NCBI RefSeq assembly: GCF_009497895.1
Contig: NZ_CP033116.1
Location: 868,001 to 932,000, forward strand
Direction: 5' to 3'
From: Halopseudomonas pelagia
GTDB taxonomy: Bacteria > Pseudomonadota > Gammaproteobacteria > Pseudomonadales > Pseudomonadaceae
Length of the DNA: 64,000 bases
This document shows positions 46,553-56,042 of this stretch, piece after piece. The position numbers and the translations under genes were made by a program. The first letter of the stretch is position 1; the number at the start of each line of letters is the position of its first letter. Under the pieces are notes generated by a model. It had not been told where the DNA came from. It did no database searches and was given only the letters and a program-made list of their open reading frames with translations.

Positions 46553-46922
46553 CCAAGTCGGGCGGGGATTTCCTGTGCAGCTTAGATCCTGGAGGGATCG
46601 ATACCCAGCGGCCGTTATCCAGGCGCTTCTGTACCAGCTTTTGGTATTGCATAGGCTCACGGCCTTTCTTTCGTTGGTGCCTTAGCTGATTACATCTCAC
46701 ACAAGCTGCGGCTATGTTGCCTCTAGCGTCTTTTCCACCGTCCTGACGAGCTTTCAGGTGCTCGGCTGTACATTGGAAATGCCTGGCTTGGGCTATCGAA
46801 ATTCGGTGTGATTGAGCGAACTGCTCGGCAGAGTCTTGCCACATCAGAAAACCACAGTAGCAGCAGTGGCCATTTTGCTTCTCAAAAGCGGATTTACGGT
46901 ATTTCGAAAGTGGATTAGCCAT
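46533..46922 (-). CDS. HNH endonuclease
   Basis: A 129-residue protein with an HNH nuclease core. CCYCGF and CVRCNQ provide a treble-clef zinc site, and AEHLKARQDGGKDARGNIAA supplies the His-His-Asn metal-binding part. The basic N-terminus may bind DNA. Its last 20 bases overlap the end of the convergent integrase gene. It may be a mobile-element nuclease of the island. No methylase or immunity partner is nearby. Confidence 0.82.
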   Translation of the reverse strand: MANPLSKYRKSAFEKQNGHCCYCGFLMWQDSAEQFAQSHRISIAQARHFQCTAEHLKARQDGGKDARGNIAAACVRCNQLRHQRKKGREPMQYQKLVQKRLDNGRWVSIPPGSKLHRKSPPDLARLFAL

Positions 46923-47132
46923 TAACGGCCTCCTTATAAGTTAAGGGGGTCCGCCGGCCAAATAGAATTGATCCTTTGCGGTACCAGCTCCGCATAGAAA
47001 GCTGGCCAAACACTGCTCAATAGAGAAGCAGCAACAGCAATTTAGCCCATTGCTGCAAGACCATCAACCTTGAGATTTTTTGAGGCCCTTTCAGGTGTGA
47101 CACTTTCGGGACACTCGCATACCACAGAAACC

Positions 47133-47169
47133 AAAAAGCCCCGAAAATCACTAGGATAATCAGGGCTTT
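47133..47169 (-). terminator. ssrA terminator
   Basis: Reading the minus strand, a ten-pair stem (AAAGCCCTGA against TCGGGGCTTT, one G-U) with a 15-base loop ends in a five-T run, beginning 14 bases after the tmRNA 3' end. Confidence 0.75.
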
Positions 47170-47180
47170 AGGTCTTTCTA

Positions 47181-47202
47181 ATTTGGTGGAGCCGGGGGGA
47201 TT
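47181..47202. repeat. ssrA 3'-end direct repeat (candidate att site, right)
   Basis: The terminal bases of ssrA including CCA, matched with one single-base gap at 33090-33110 in the same orientation. Together with the integrase next to it, this is the probable attachment site of the accessory block. Confidence 0.55.
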
Positions 47203-47571
47203 TGAACCCCCGTCCGCCAGTCCTCCGCTATCGGTTCTACATGCTTAGCCAGCTCTACTGAGTTAACTCCTCACCGCCCGAGTGGCAGGGTGTTTGGAGC
47301 GAGTTACGTAATGTTTAGTCGCTTCGTCCGTAACATACTAGGCGACGATTCTGTTCTATATGACAATCATTTCGAGTTTACAGACATCCTCTAATGATTG
47401 CTGGAGCCGAAGCTACCAGAAGTGCGACTAGGCTGCTTACGCAGCTAGTTGAGCACCGTAATTGTCATCATTGGCAATTATATAGGTTTGCAACAGTTTA
47501 TTTACGAGTTCTGTTACCAACTCGGCATGCCCCTCCAGTTTTGTAACCGTCGTCGAATCCAAATCGGCCCC
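47184..47571 (-). ncRNA. ssrA: Transfer-messenger RNA (tmRNA)
   Basis: A 388-base tmRNA. The 5' end GGGGCCG pairs with 3' CGGCTCC before ACCA, forming the tRNA-like acceptor stem; the T-arm has GGGGG/TTCAAAT/CCCCC. The tag reading frame encodes ANDDNYGAQLAA followed by TAA (47475-47437), starting from the resume codon GCC. tmRNA rescues stalled ribosomes together with SmpB, encoded 249 bases upstream on the same strand. The GAQ insertion makes the tag two residues longer than the ANDDNYALAA form of P. aeruginosa. Its 3' end borders the accessory block. Confidence 0.96.
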
Positions 47572-47663
47572 AAAACCATCTTGGTCTTTTCTAACAGATG
47601 CAATTGTACTGCAAAGGTTCCCTGGTTGATAGGCCAGCGCTAGATGCGGCGCCGATCTGCGAA

Positions 47664-47688
47664 CAAAAAAAGCCCCGCAGAACGGGGC
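47664..47688 (-). terminator. smpB terminator
   Basis: Reading the minus strand, GCCCCG-TTCTG-CGGGGC is followed by seven T. It lies between smpB and ssrA. Confidence 0.88.
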
Positions 47689-47819
47689 AGAAATTCTTGC
47701 TTGCTTGGCCTCACGCCGGATTGGTGGAACTGACCAGTCCGGTATGAATAATTTGACTTGAGGCTGTTGCAAAAGTTCACCGGCCGGGTGAAAAAATTCG
47801 AACGGCGAGCACGACGCTG

Positions 47820-48302
47820 TTAACGGCTGTTATCGCGCACCACGCGCTGCTTCTCACGTGCCCAGTCGCGTTCTTTCTCGACCTGACGCTTGTCGAAATC
47901 TTTTTTACCGCGCACCAAGGCGATCTCGCATTTGACCAGGTGGTTTTTCCAATACAGGGCTAATGGTACGCAGCTGAAACCTTTCTGCTGTACGCCTGTA
48001 ATTAGCTTGTCCAGCTCGCGCGCGTTCAGCAGTAGCTTGCGCGTACGCGTCGGGTCGGCGATGACGTGGGTACTGGCGGTCTTCAGGGGGGTGATATGGC
48101 CGCCGAGCAGGAAGGCTTCGCCGTCCTTGAGAAGGATATAGCTGTCGACCAGTTGCGCCTTACCGGCACGCAGGCTTTTCACTTCCCAGCCAGTCAGCAT
48201 AACGCCGGCCTCAAAGCGGTCTTCGACAAAATATTCGTGTTTGGCCTTCTTGTTCAGCGCGATGGTGCCGCTGTTGGCCTGGGGTTTCTTTTGATTGCTC
48301 AT
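47820..48302 (-). CDS. smpB: SsrA-binding protein SmpB
   Basis: A 160-residue OB-fold protein that binds tmRNA and delivers it to stalled ribosomes. [20 protein letters not shown] at the start, [20 protein letters not shown], and the basic tail [20 protein letters not shown] are typical. The ATG at 48302 (MSNQKKPQ) gives the normal length; an upstream start would add 21 residues. It is next to ssrA, as in many gammaproteobacteria. Confidence 0.96.
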   Translation of the reverse strand: MSNQKKPQANSGTIALNKKAKHEYFVEDRFEAGVMLTGWEVKSLRAGKAQLVDSYILLKDGEAFLLGGHITPLKTASTHVIADPTRTRKLLLNARELDKLITGVQQKGFSCVPLALYWKNHLVKCEIALVRGKKDFDKRQVEKERDWAREKQRVVRDNSR

Positions 48303-48412
48303 AGGCGGCGCATTATAGGGCCTGACACGGCGTTCGGCTATACGGGCCTTGTTACCCCTGATCAAAATCTGGACAATGCCCCTCTTTTTTCGCTAGCGGG
48401 CGGTAACTCTGC

Positions 48413-49816
48413 ATGGCCAACGAAAGCACTTCCATTCACGGCATCTGGACCAGCCGGTGGGTCTTTATTCTGGCGGCGACCGGTTCGGCCGTGGGCCTGG
48501 GGAATATCTGGAAGTTTCCCTATATGGCAGGCGTGTACGGTGGTGGGGCGTTCGTGCTGGTTTACCTGTTGTGTATTGCATTGGTCGGGCTGCCGATCAT
48601 GCTGGCGGAGACGGTGCTGGGCCGGCGCGGACGGCAGAGCCCGGTGAATACGCTGCGGAGCCTGGCAGTGCAGGCGGGCGCCTCGGCGCGGTGGTCCTGG
48701 GCGGCGATCATGGGTATGGTCGCGGCGCTGCTGATATTGTCCTTTTACAGTGTGGTCGCTGGTTGGTCACTGGATTACATTATCGGCATGGGCCGCGGTG
48801 AATTTGTAGGTATTGATGGCGACAGTGCTGGCGCGCGTTTTGGCAGCCTAACGGCCGACCCATGGCGTCTGACCCTATGGCACAGTCTGTTCATGCTGGT
48901 TACCGGGGTGATCATCGCCCGCGGCGTCGTGGCGGGACTGGAAAAGAGTTTGCGCATCATGATGCCGATGCTGTTTGTGCTGCTGATCATTCTGCTCGGC
49001 TACAGCATGACCACCGGGCATTTCATGCAGGGCCTGACCTTTCTTTTTCATTTTGATCTCGCCGAAGTGCCGGACGGCATTCTCGCAGCCATGGGGCACG
49101 CGTTTTTTACCCTGAGTGTCGGCGTGGGATCAATCATGGTATTCGGCTCTTATATGCCGAAGAATTCATCCATAGGCGGCACCGTAATGACGGTAGCGCT
49201 GCTTGATACCGTGGTTGCACTGACAGCGGGCATGGCGCTGTTTCCCATTGTATTTGCTGCCGGCCTGGAGCCCAGTGCCGGCCCGGGATTGATGTTTGTC
49301 ACGCTGCCGATTGCCTTCGGCAATATCGCCATGGGCCAGGTTTTCGGGCTAATGTTTTTCGTGCTGGTCGCGGTAGCGGCATGGAGTTCGGCGATTTCCA
49401 TGCTTGAGCCTGCGGTGGCTTACTGGGTCGAGCGGACCGGGCGCACGCGGACACAGATCACGGCACTGATCGCATTGATTTGCTGGATCGTCGGGCTGGG
49501 CACCGTACTGTCATTCAATGTGCTGGCAGACGCACGCTTCTTTGTCAGCGATGACTCCGGTTGGCGGCTATTTGTATGGGGCGCCGATGGCGGGAAAACG
49601 CTGTTTGAAAGCATTGATTACCTGACCAGCCGCATCATGCTGCCGCTGGGCGGGCTGCTCTTTGCTCTGTTCGCCGGCTGGGTGATCGGGCGAGACGTAT
49701 TTCGAGCCGAGCTGGCGCTGCGCCATCCGCGGCTGTTTCCAGTGGTATATTGGCTGTTACGCTATGTGGCCCCGACAGGGGTGTTGATTGTATTTGTGAC
49801 TGAACTGTTCAAATAA
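48413..49816 (+). CDS. Sodium-dependent transporter, SNF/NSS family
   Basis: A 467-residue carrier with about 11-12 membrane helices of the LeuT fold. The first helix FILAATGSAVGLGNIWKFPY contains the Na+ site and the unwound Gly motif. GGAFVLVYLLCIALVGLPIM follows, and LSVGVGSIMVFGSYMPKNSS marks helix 6 and its loop. It should import an amino acid or similar amine with Na+. Substrate not predictable. It is divergent from smpB. Confidence 0.9.
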   Translation: MANESTSIHGIWTSRWVFILAATGSAVGLGNIWKFPYMAGVYGGGAFVLVYLLCIALVGLPIMLAETVLGRRGRQSPVNTLRSLAVQAGASARWSWAAIMGMVAALLILSFYSVVAGWSLDYIIGMGRGEFVGIDGDSAGARFGSLTADPWRLTLWHSLFMLVTGVIIARGVVAGLEKSLRIMMPMLFVLLIILLGYSMTTGHFMQGLTFLFHFDLAEVPDGILAAMGHAFFTLSVGVGSIMVFGSYMPKNSSIGGTVMTVALLDTVVALTAGMALFPIVFAAGLEPSAGPGLMFVTLPIAFGNIAMGQVFGLMFFVLVAVAAWSSAISMLEPAVAYWVERTGRTRTQITALIALICWIVGLGTVLSFNVLADARFFVSDDSGWRLFVWGADGGKTLFESIDYLTSRIMLPLGGLLFALFAGWVIGRDVFRAELALRHPRLFPVVYWLLRYVAPTGVLIVFVTELFK

Positions 49817-49836
49817 AGAGGCTTGAATAACCGGCT

Positions 49837-50274
49837 ATGACCCATATCCAGCGCTCGGCGTTGCTGCCGTATCCGGCTCAACGCCTGTTTGATCTCGTCA
49901 ATCGGGTGGAGCGGTACCCCGAGTTTCTCCCCTGGTGTGCCAAGGCGGAGATTCTCAGCGAAACCGACACCCAGATGCGTGCGCGCCTGACGGTGGCCAA
50001 GGCCGGATTAACCCAATCCTTCACCACCAATAACACCTTGGTCCCTGGTCAGCGTATCGAGCTGCGGCTGGAAGACGGCCCGTTCAGTGATCTGCACGGC
50101 GTGTGGGAGTTCAAGGCGCTGGGCGAGAACGCCTGCAAGATCAGTCTGGATCTGCACTTCAGTTATGCCGGCCCGGTGGTCAAGGCGACGCTGGGGCCGC
50201 TGTTCAATCAGGCCGCCAATAATATGGTCGAAGCTTTTTGTCAGCGTGCGAAGGAGCTATACGGCAATGGATAA
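49837..50274 (+). CDS. ratA: RatA/COQ10-family START-domain protein
   Basis: A 145-residue protein of the polyketide-cyclase/START fold (RatA, UPF0083). LPYPAQRLFDLVNRVERYPE then FLPWCAKAEIL and the C-terminal FNQAANNMVEAFCQRAKELY are signatures. E. coli RatA was described as an inhibitor of ribosome subunit joining, but homologues such as Coq10 bind ubiquinone intermediates, so the role is debated. It overlaps rnfH by eight bases, the conserved ratAB order. Confidence 0.92.
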   Translation: MTHIQRSALLPYPAQRLFDLVNRVERYPEFLPWCAKAEILSETDTQMRARLTVAKAGLTQSFTTNNTLVPGQRIELRLEDGPFSDLHGVWEFKALGENACKISLDLHFSYAGPVVKATLGPLFNQAANNMVEAFCQRAKELYGNG

Positions 50275-50584
50275 AACGCTGGTGGTAGAAGTAGCCTACG
50301 CGCTGCCGCACAAGCAGAAGATTCTCAGCCTGACCGTGCCGGAGGGCACCACGGCGCTGCAGGCGGTGCATCAATCGGGTATCCAGAGCCATTTTCCAGA
50401 GCTCGATCTTGATGCAAGCGCCATGGGAATTTTTGGCAAAGGGATACCCAAGCCGGCAGAGCGGATTTTGCTGTCAGGTGAACGAGTGGAAATTTATCGT
50501 CCGCTGATTGCCGATCCGAAAGAGGTTCGTAAGCAGAGAGCAGCTAAAGCCAAGGCAGCGAAGGATGAAGCTGAGGAAGGCTAG
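50267..50584 (+). CDS. rnfH: RnfH family protein (UPF0125/RatB)
   Basis: A 105-residue ubiquitin-like beta-grasp protein: VEVAYALPHKQKILSLTVPE, then MGIFGKGIPKPAERILLSGE and EIYRPLIADPKEVRKQRAAK are characteristic. The function is not settled; it accompanies ratA in most gammaproteobacteria. The ATG lies inside the last codons of ratA, giving translational coupling. The Lys/Ala-rich tail (KAKAAKDEAEEG) is typical. Confidence 0.92.
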   Translation: MDKTLVVEVAYALPHKQKILSLTVPEGTTALQAVHQSGIQSHFPELDLDASAMGIFGKGIPKPAERILLSGERVEIYRPLIADPKEVRKQRAAKAKAAKDEAEEG

Positions 50585-50611
50585 GGCTGTCAGCAGACAG
50601 CCCGGGCGGTA

Positions 50612-51052
50612 TTACTCTTCACCGGTGCCCAGCGGAGCACCGAGATCTACGGGGTAGGTTTCCAGTACTTCAGGCTCTTCCTGTTGGCCAGCGCCCATGA
50701 TCCGTTCATCGCGGCTGGCGCCGGGAACGAAATCGCCGGACAAGCCAACCAGCAGATCGTTTTCAAAGTTCAGGCTGATGCGCTCTTGCGTGCGCTCCTG
50801 GTGGCCCGCCTGCATGCTGTAGATATAGTCCCAGCGATTCGGATGGAAGGTATCTTCTACCAGGGGCGTGCCCATGATGAAGCGCACCTGACGGGTAGTC
50901 ATGCCGGGGCGCAGTTGGTCAACCATCTCCTGGGTGACCACGTTGCCCTGTTGGACATCGATCTTGTAAACGCCGGGAAAGCTACAGCCGGCGAGGCCCA
51001 GAACGGAGAGACACAACAGGATACATAGGATTCGGTATAAGCTATTTGGCAT
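50612..51052 (-). CDS. bamE: Outer-membrane assembly lipoprotein BamE (OmlA)
   Basis: A 146-residue lipoprotein with a lipobox LGLAGC at residues 18-23. The SmpA/OmlA fold is seen in [40 protein letters not shown] and WDYIY. It supports the BAM complex that inserts outer-membrane barrels. It is divergent from fur with a 92-base gap, the conserved arrangement in pseudomonads. The extended acidic C-terminus is lineage variation. Confidence 0.94.
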   Translation of the reverse strand: MPNSLYRILCILLCLSVLGLAGCSFPGVYKIDVQQGNVVTQEMVDQLRPGMTTRQVRFIMGTPLVEDTFHPNRWDYIYSMQAGHQERTQERISLNFENDLLVGLSGDFVPGASRDERIMGAGQQEEPEVLETYPVDLGAPLGTGEE

Positions 51053-51144
51053 CGCGTGGTAACATCCACTATCGTGAAATGGCTGAATGGCCCTGAATCA
51101 TACCCGACAGATCCCGCCCTGCGAAGCGCTGAAGAGAAACTGAC

Positions 51145-51552
51145 ATGGTTGAGAATCAAGAACTTCGGAAAGCTGGCCTTAAGGTCACCCTGCCACGCGT
51201 CAAGATTTTGCAGATGCTGGACCACTCACCTGAGCGCCATATGAGCGCGGAAGACGTATACAAAGCCCTGATGGAAGCGGGTGAAGACGTCGGCCTGGCC
51301 ACGGTATACCGCGTCTTGACGCAGTTTGAGTCGGCCGGCCTGGTTGTGCGCCACAACTTCGATGGCGGCCATGCCGTGTTCGAGTTGGCCGACGGCGAGC
51401 ACCACGATCATATGGTCTGCGTTGACACCGGTGAGGTAATCGAATTCTTCGATGCCGAGATCGAGCGTCGCCAGCGCGAAATCGTCAAGGAACACGGTTT
51501 CGACATGGTTGATCACAATCTGGTGCTGTATGTGAAGAAAAAGGGCGCCTAA
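51145..51552 (+). CDS. fur: Ferric uptake regulator Fur
   Basis: A 135-residue metalloregulator that represses iron uptake genes with Fe2+. The DNA-binding domain is RKAGLKVTLPRVKILQMLDH, then SAEDVYKALMEAGEDVGLAT and VYRVLTQFESAGLVVRH. The metal site is in GEHHDHMVCVDTGEVIEFFD; the second Cys of the enterobacterial CxxC is Thr, as in Pseudomonas Fur. Full length. It converges with recN. Confidence 0.97.
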   Translation: MVENQELRKAGLKVTLPRVKILQMLDHSPERHMSAEDVYKALMEAGEDVGLATVYRVLTQFESAGLVVRHNFDGGHAVFELADGEHHDHMVCVDTGEVIEFFDAEIERRQREIVKEHGFDMVDHNLVLYVKKKGA

Positions 51553-51562
51553 GCACCCTTTT
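51539..51562. terminator. Possible shared terminator fur / recN
   Basis: AAAAGGG and CCCTTTT arms with a partly paired inner loop overlapping the fur stop codon, ending in TTTT. It is short and weak, but it lies exactly between the convergent genes. Confidence 0.4.
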
Positions 51563-51572
51563 CGTGTTCCAG

Positions 51573-53243
51573 CTATACCGCCGAGAGTAGCTTGCGCGCG
51601 TGCGCGAGCGACTCGTCGGTCAGATCGATACCTCCCAGCATCCGCGCAACTTCGTGCACCCGTCCATCCTTGTCCAGGTTGTCGATGCGAGTGCTGGTGG
51701 ACTCCTTACCTTGCTCCTTGCGTACGAACAGATGCTGATGCCCTTGCGCCGCGACCTGTGGCAAGTGAGTCACCGTCAGCACCTGGCCGTGGCCGCCAAG
51801 TTGGCGTAGCAGGTTGCCGACGATCTCCGCGGTTGGTCCGCCGATGCCCACATCCACTTCATCGAATACCAACGTGGGCACCCGTGAGGTCTGCGCGGTA
51901 GATACCTGGATGCCCAGGCTGATCCGCGACAGTTCACCGCCGGAGGCCACTTTGGCCAGCGGTTTGGCTGGTTGGCCGGGGTTGGCGCTGACCAGCAGTT
52001 CGACGCTTTCCCGGCCGTGCGGCAGGCAGCTATGCGCTTCGTGGGTATTGAGCTGGACCTTGACCTGGCCGCCGGGCATACCCAATTGTTGAATCTCCCG
52101 CGTCACCGCCTCTTCCAGCTTGGTGGCGCCAGCCTGACGCTTGCCACTCAGCTCGTCTGCCAATTGCCGGTAGTGTTCGCGGTAGGCTTCCAGCTCCTCC
52201 GCCAGGCGCTCGGCATCAGCGTCCTGCTGCTGCATGCTTTCCAGTTCATCGATCAGTTGCTGCTGCAGTACGGGTAGTTGATCCGGATTGACCTTGTGCT
52301 TGCGCGCCAGGTCGTAAATGGCGCCCAGACGCTCTTCAACCTGTTGTTGGCGCTCGGGGTCGGCCTCGAAATGATCCAGATAACGCGTCAGCTCACCCAC
52401 CGCCTCTTCAATCTGAATCTGCGCGCTGGCCAGCATGCCGTCGGCTTCTTCCAGGCTGTGATGGCTGCTGCGAAATGCCGCCAGCCGCTGCTGGCTGATG
52501 GTCAGCGCATGCAGCACGCTGCCGCTATCGTTCTCGCTGCACAGGTTGATCACATGCTGGCAGGACTGCATGATCTGCTCGGCGTTGGCCAACTGGCGTT
52601 GATCGTTTTCCAGCTCGTCCAGCTCGCCTTCCTGCAGGCTCAGGTTGTCCAGTTCCTCCAGTTGATAGGTCAGCAGTTGCAGGCGCGAAGTCTGCTCATT
52701 ACCTTTTTCGCTGGCCTGTTTCAGTGCCTGTTCGGTCTGCTTGCAGCGCTGCGCGGCCAGTTGCACCTGGCGGGCGAGGTCGGTACTGCCGGTGTAATCG
52801 TCCAGCAGGCGGCGATGGGTGTCGGGCTTGAGCAGTGACTGGTGTTCATGCTGGCTGTGAATGTCGATGAGCATTTCGCCCAGCGCTTTCAGATCCTGCT
52901 GCGGGCAGGGGCTGCCATTAATATAGCCACGCGAGCGACCCTCGGCGGTAATCACCCGGCGCAGAATCACCTGCTGGTCCGCGCTGTTCAGGTCGCGTTC
53001 ATCCAGCCAGGCCTGGGCTTCAGGGATCTGACTGATATCAAAGGTGGCGAGAATATCCGCCTTGTCGGTACCCGGACGCACGGCACCGCTGTCGGCGCGG
53101 TCGCCCAGAGTCAGTGCCAGAGCATCCAGCATGATCGACTTGCCAGCGCCGGTTTCCCCGGTGATGACCGTCATACCGCTGCTTAGCTCCAGTTCCAGGT
53201 GATCGACGATGGCGTAATTGTTCACCGCAAGATGTACCAGCAT
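51573..53243 (-). CDS. recN: DNA repair protein RecN
   Basis: A 556-residue SMC-like ATPase for double-strand break repair. The N-terminus MLVHLAVNNYAIVDHLELEL is diagnostic, with Walker A GETGAGKS near residue 30. Long coiled coils (residues 150-350) follow, then the signature ASGGELSRISLGIQV and Walker B TLVFDEVDVGIGG. The ATG at 53243 with GGGAG upstream gives the family length; a longer open frame upstream is not coding. A LexA box covers its promoter. The conserved order fur-recN-grpE is kept. Confidence 0.96.
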   Translation of the reverse strand: MLVHLAVNNYAIVDHLELELSSGMTVITGETGAGKSIMLDALALTLGDRADSGAVRPGTDKADILATFDISQIPEAQAWLDERDLNSADQQVILRRVITAEGRSRGYINGSPCPQQDLKALGEMLIDIHSQHEHQSLLKPDTHRRLLDDYTGSTDLARQVQLAAQRCKQTEQALKQASEKGNEQTSRLQLLTYQLEELDNLSLQEGELDELENDQRQLANAEQIMQSCQHVINLCSENDSGSVLHALTISQQRLAAFRSSHHSLEEADGMLASAQIQIEEAVGELTRYLDHFEADPERQQQVEERLGAIYDLARKHKVNPDQLPVLQQQLIDELESMQQQDADAERLAEELEAYREHYRQLADELSGKRQAGATKLEEAVTREIQQLGMPGGQVKVQLNTHEAHSCLPHGRESVELLVSANPGQPAKPLAKVASGGELSRISLGIQVSTAQTSRVPTLVFDEVDVGIGGPTAEIVGNLLRQLGGHGQVLTVTHLPQVAAQGHQHLFVRKEQGKESTSTRIDNLDKDGRVHEVARMLGGIDLTDESLAHARKLLSAV

Positions 53244-53264
53244 GGCCGCGCTCCCGTTTTCAGT

Positions 53265-53301
53265 CTGGTTATTTATACAGTAGTTTGGCTTTTGTTCACA
53301 A
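53265..53301 (-). promoter_or_regulatory. recN promoter with LexA box
   Basis: Reading the minus strand: -35 TTGTGA (53301-53296), 18 bases, -10 TATAAA (53277-53272). A 16-base LexA box CTG-N10-CAG (53280-53265, CTGTATAAATAACCAG) overlaps the -10. Induction by the SOS response is expected, as for recN in other bacteria. Confidence 0.85.
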
Positions 53302-53345
53302 GAGCCCGGAATTTGCGATTTTTCTGAACTCTGGTTTTTCCAACC

Positions 53346-53373
53346 CTTGAAGCCTGATTTAAAGACCCCATAT
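53346..53373 (+). promoter_or_regulatory. Sigma-32 heat-shock promoter of grpE
   Basis: -35 CTTGAAG, 13-base spacer, -10 CCCCATAT, close to the consensus CTTGAAA-N13-CCCCATNT. It lies 61 bases before the grpE start. Confidence 0.85.
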
Positions 53374-53434
53374 AAGGTGCAGACATTGATCAACAGGGCG
53401 GCATGCCGCCTGATTGCTAGAACAGGAGACACAG

Positions 53435-54013
53435 ATGGCAGACGAACAGAGACAGGATCCGGCCACCGATGAGTTGGCTGAAGATGCGTTGGACACCGTG
53501 GTAACTGACGATCTGGCAGCGCAGGTTGCCAGCCTCGAAGAGCAGTTGGCGGCCGCGCAGGATCAAGCTCTGCGGGCAGCTGCCGATGTGCAGAACGCCC
53601 GCCGCCGCGCGGAGCAGGAAGTGGAAAAGGCGCACAAGTTTGCCCTTGAGCGTTTCGCCAATGAGCTGCTGCCGGTGGTTGACAGCCTTGAGCGCGGCAT
53701 GGAGTTGTCCGATGCCAGCGACCCGGCAATCAAACCCATGCGCGATGGCATGGATCTGACCCTGAAGCTGTTTGCCGAAACCCTAGCGCGCTTCCAGATC
53801 GTTCCGGTCGAGCCGCATGGCGAGCCCTTCAATCCGGAACTGCATCAGGCGATGGCCATGGAGGAACGCGATAGCGTCGAACCCAATACCGTTATTCGCG
53901 TATTCCAAAAGGGCTACACCATCAATGGTCGTCTGTTGCGCCCGGCCATGGTCGTGGTCAGCAAGACCCCGACAGACAAGCCGGCGTCTCCATCGATTGA
54001 TGAGCAGGCTTGA
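53435..54013 (+). CDS. grpE: Nucleotide exchange factor GrpE
   Basis: A 192-residue co-chaperone that releases ADP from DnaK. It has an acidic N-terminus, a long coiled coil ([20 protein letters not shown] then [20 protein letters not shown]), the four-helix region [18 protein letters not shown], and the C-terminal wing [14 protein letters not shown] and [20 protein letters not shown]. The ATG at 53435 has GGAG at six bases; an earlier in-frame codon at 53414 is not needed. It is transcribed from a sigma-32 promoter. Confidence 0.97.
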   Translation: MADEQRQDPATDELAEDALDTVVTDDLAAQVASLEEQLAAAQDQALRAAADVQNARRRAEQEVEKAHKFALERFANELLPVVDSLERGMELSDASDPAIKPMRDGMDLTLKLFAETLARFQIVPVEPHGEPFNPELHQAMAMEERDSVEPNTVIRVFQKGYTINGRLLRPAMVVVSKTPTDKPASPSIDEQA

Positions 54014-54036
54014 AATAAATTCCACTGCCCCCATTA
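54009..54036 (+). promoter_or_regulatory. Sigma-32 heat-shock promoter of dnaK
   Basis: -35 CTTGAAA, 13-base spacer, -10 CCCCATTA, an essentially perfect match. The -35 overlaps the grpE stop codon, and the promoter lies 66 bases before the dnaK ATG, so dnaK can be transcribed independently of grpE. Confidence 0.88.
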
Positions 54037-54101
54037 AGGGTGCATGAACAGACTAACCCGTGCCGCCGGTTATCCGCGGCAAGTTTAATCGGAGAATAGA
54101 T

Positions 54102-56024
54102 ATGGGCAAGATTATCGGTATCGACCTGGGGACTACCAACTCCTGCGTTGCAATCATGGAAAATGGCGTTGCCAAAGTCATCGAGAACGCTGAGGGCGCT
54201 CGCACCACTCCTTCGATCGTGGCCTACACCGGCGACGGCGAAACGCTGGTCGGCCAGTCCGCCAAGCGTCAATCGGTGACCAACCCGCAGAACACCTTGA
54301 ACGCGGTCAAGCGTCTGATCGGCCGTCGTTTCGAAGAAGAAGTGGTCCAGAAAGATATCAAGCTGGTCCCTTACAAGATCGTCAAGGCTGACAATGGTGA
54401 TGCCTGGGTCGAAGTGAAGGGCGAGAAAATGGCACCTCCGCAGATTTCTGCCGAAGTGCTGAAAAAAATGAAGAAGACTGCCGAGGATTACCTGGGCGAG
54501 GCTGTGACTGAAGCGGTTATCACCGTACCGGCCTACTTCAACGACAGCCAGCGTCAGGCGACCAAAGACGCCGGCCGTATCGCTGGTCTGGACGTCAAGC
54601 GGATCATCAACGAGCCGACTGCTGCCGCGCTGGCCTACGGTATGGATAAATCCCGTGGCGACTCCACCATCGTCGTATACGACCTGGGTGGCGGTACCTT
54701 CGACGTCTCCGTGATCGAAATTGCCGAAGTTGATGGCGAGCACCAGTTTGAAGTGTTGGCCACCAACGGTGACACCTTCCTGGGTGGCGAAGATTTCGAC
54801 ATGCGTCTGATCGATTACCTGGCAGACGAATTCAAGAAAGAAAATGGCATTGACCTGCACACCGATCCGTTGGCATTGCAGCGGCTGAAAGAGGCGGCGG
54901 AGAAGGCCAAGATCGAGCTGTCTTCCAGTAGCCAGACTGACGTCAACCTGCCGTACATTACTGCCGACTCCACAGGCCCCAAGCACCTGCAGGTCAAGGT
55001 CACCCGTGCCAAGCTGGAATCGCTGGTTGAAGAGCTGATCAAGCGCAGTATCGAGCCTTGCCGCGTAGCCATGAAAGACGCTGGTCTGGACGTGTCCGAG
55101 ATCAACGAAGTGATTCTGGTTGGTGGTCAGACGCGTATGCCGCTGGTGCAGAAGACCGTTGCTGACTTCTTCGGCAAAGAGCCACGCAAAGACGTGAACC
55201 CCGATGAAGCAGTCGCCGTTGGCGCAGCGATTCAGGGTGCGGTACTCGCCGGTGACGTAAAAGACGTGTTGCTGCTCGACGTATCGCCGCTGTCTCTGGG
55301 TATCGAAACCATGGGTGGCGTGATGACCACCCTGATCGAGAAAAACACCACCATCCCGACCAAGAAGTCGCAGGTGTTCTCGACTGCCGACGACAACCAG
55401 ACTGCCGTGACCATTCACGTGCTGCAGGGTGAGCGTAAGCAGGCCGGGCAGAACAAGTCGTTGGGTCGTTTCGATCTGGCCGATATTCCGCCAGCCCCAC
55501 GCGGTGTGCCGCAGGTTGAAGTGAGCTTTGACATCGACGCCAACGGTATCCTTAACGTGTCTGCGAAAGACAAGGCAACCGGCAAGCAACAGTCGATCAT
55601 CATCAAGGCCTCTTCCGGTCTGAGCGATGAAGAGATCGACAACATGGTGCGTGATGCCGAAGCCAACGCCGAGGAAGATCGCAAGTTCGAAGAGCTGGTA
55701 ACCACCCGTAACCAGGCAGATCAGCTGGTCCACGCTACCCGCAAGACCTTGACTGAAGCTGGCGACAAGGCCACTGAGGAAGAGAAAACCGCAATCGAGA
55801 CCGCTTTGGCGAATCTGGAAGCGGCGATCAAAACCGACGACAAGGCCGACATCGAAGCCAAGATCACGGCGCTGTCTGAAGCATCCGGTCCGCTGGTGCA
55901 GAAGATGTACGCCGAGCAGGCGCAGCCAGGCCAAGGTGGTCCGGATGCCCAGGCTGATGGTCAGCAGGAAGCGGGCGACGACGTTGTCGATGCCGAGTTC
56001 GAAGAGGTTAAGGACAACAAGTAA
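54102..56024 (+). CDS. dnaK: Chaperone DnaK (Hsp70)
   Basis: A 640-residue Hsp70. The ATPase domain has [18 protein letters not shown] at the start, [37 protein letters not shown] and [11 protein letters not shown]. The linker [20 protein letters not shown] leads into the substrate domain and a helical lid. The C-terminal [15 protein letters not shown] carries the EEVK tail. The ATG at 54102 follows GGAG. The order grpE-dnaK-dnaJ is the classic heat-shock operon. Confidence 0.98.
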   Translation: MGKIIGIDLGTTNSCVAIMENGVAKVIENAEGARTTPSIVAYTGDGETLVGQSAKRQSVTNPQNTLNAVKRLIGRRFEEEVVQKDIKLVPYKIVKADNGDAWVEVKGEKMAPPQISAEVLKKMKKTAEDYLGEAVTEAVITVPAYFNDSQRQATKDAGRIAGLDVKRIINEPTAAALAYGMDKSRGDSTIVVYDLGGGTFDVSVIEIAEVDGEHQFEVLATNGDTFLGGEDFDMRLIDYLADEFKKENGIDLHTDPLALQRLKEAAEKAKIELSSSSQTDVNLPYITADSTGPKHLQVKVTRAKLESLVEELIKRSIEPCRVAMKDAGLDVSEINEVILVGGQTRMPLVQKTVADFFGKEPRKDVNPDEAVAVGAAIQGAVLAGDVKDVLLLDVSPLSLGIETMGGVMTTLIEKNTTIPTKKSQVFSTADDNQTAVTIHVLQGERKQAGQNKSLGRFDLADIPPAPRGVPQVEVSFDIDANGILNVSAKDKATGKQQSIIIKASSGLSDEEIDNMVRDAEANAEEDRKFEELVTTRNQADQLVHATRKTLTEAGDKATEEEKTAIETALANLEAAIKTDDKADIEAKITALSEASGPLVQKMYAEQAQPGQGGPDAQADGQQEAGDDVVDAEFEEVKDNK

Positions 56025-56042
56025 GCTCCTGACTCATCGGCA

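Noticed and set aside
46533..46922. HNH protein as part of a restriction or defence system
   Set aside because: No methylase, ATPase or immunity gene is adjacent; it fits an island-associated nuclease.
47437..47772. 111-codon minus-strand open frame ending in ANDDNYGAQLAA
   Set aside because: Only the last 12 codons are translated, as the tmRNA tag; the rest is ssrA structure and promoter.
50612..51052. ratA-rnfH as a toxin-antitoxin pair
   Set aside because: The historical RatA/RatB name does not show a toxin-antitoxin function; the pair is a conserved housekeeping unit next to bamE and smpB.
53247..53729. N-terminal extension of recN by about 160 residues
   Set aside because: The extension is low-complexity, overlaps the promoters and grpE on the other strand, and RecN proteins begin at MLVHL.
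53958..55934. 658-codon minus-strand open frame across dnaK
   Set aside because: A shadow of dnaK, with no ribosome-binding site or recognisable protein features.
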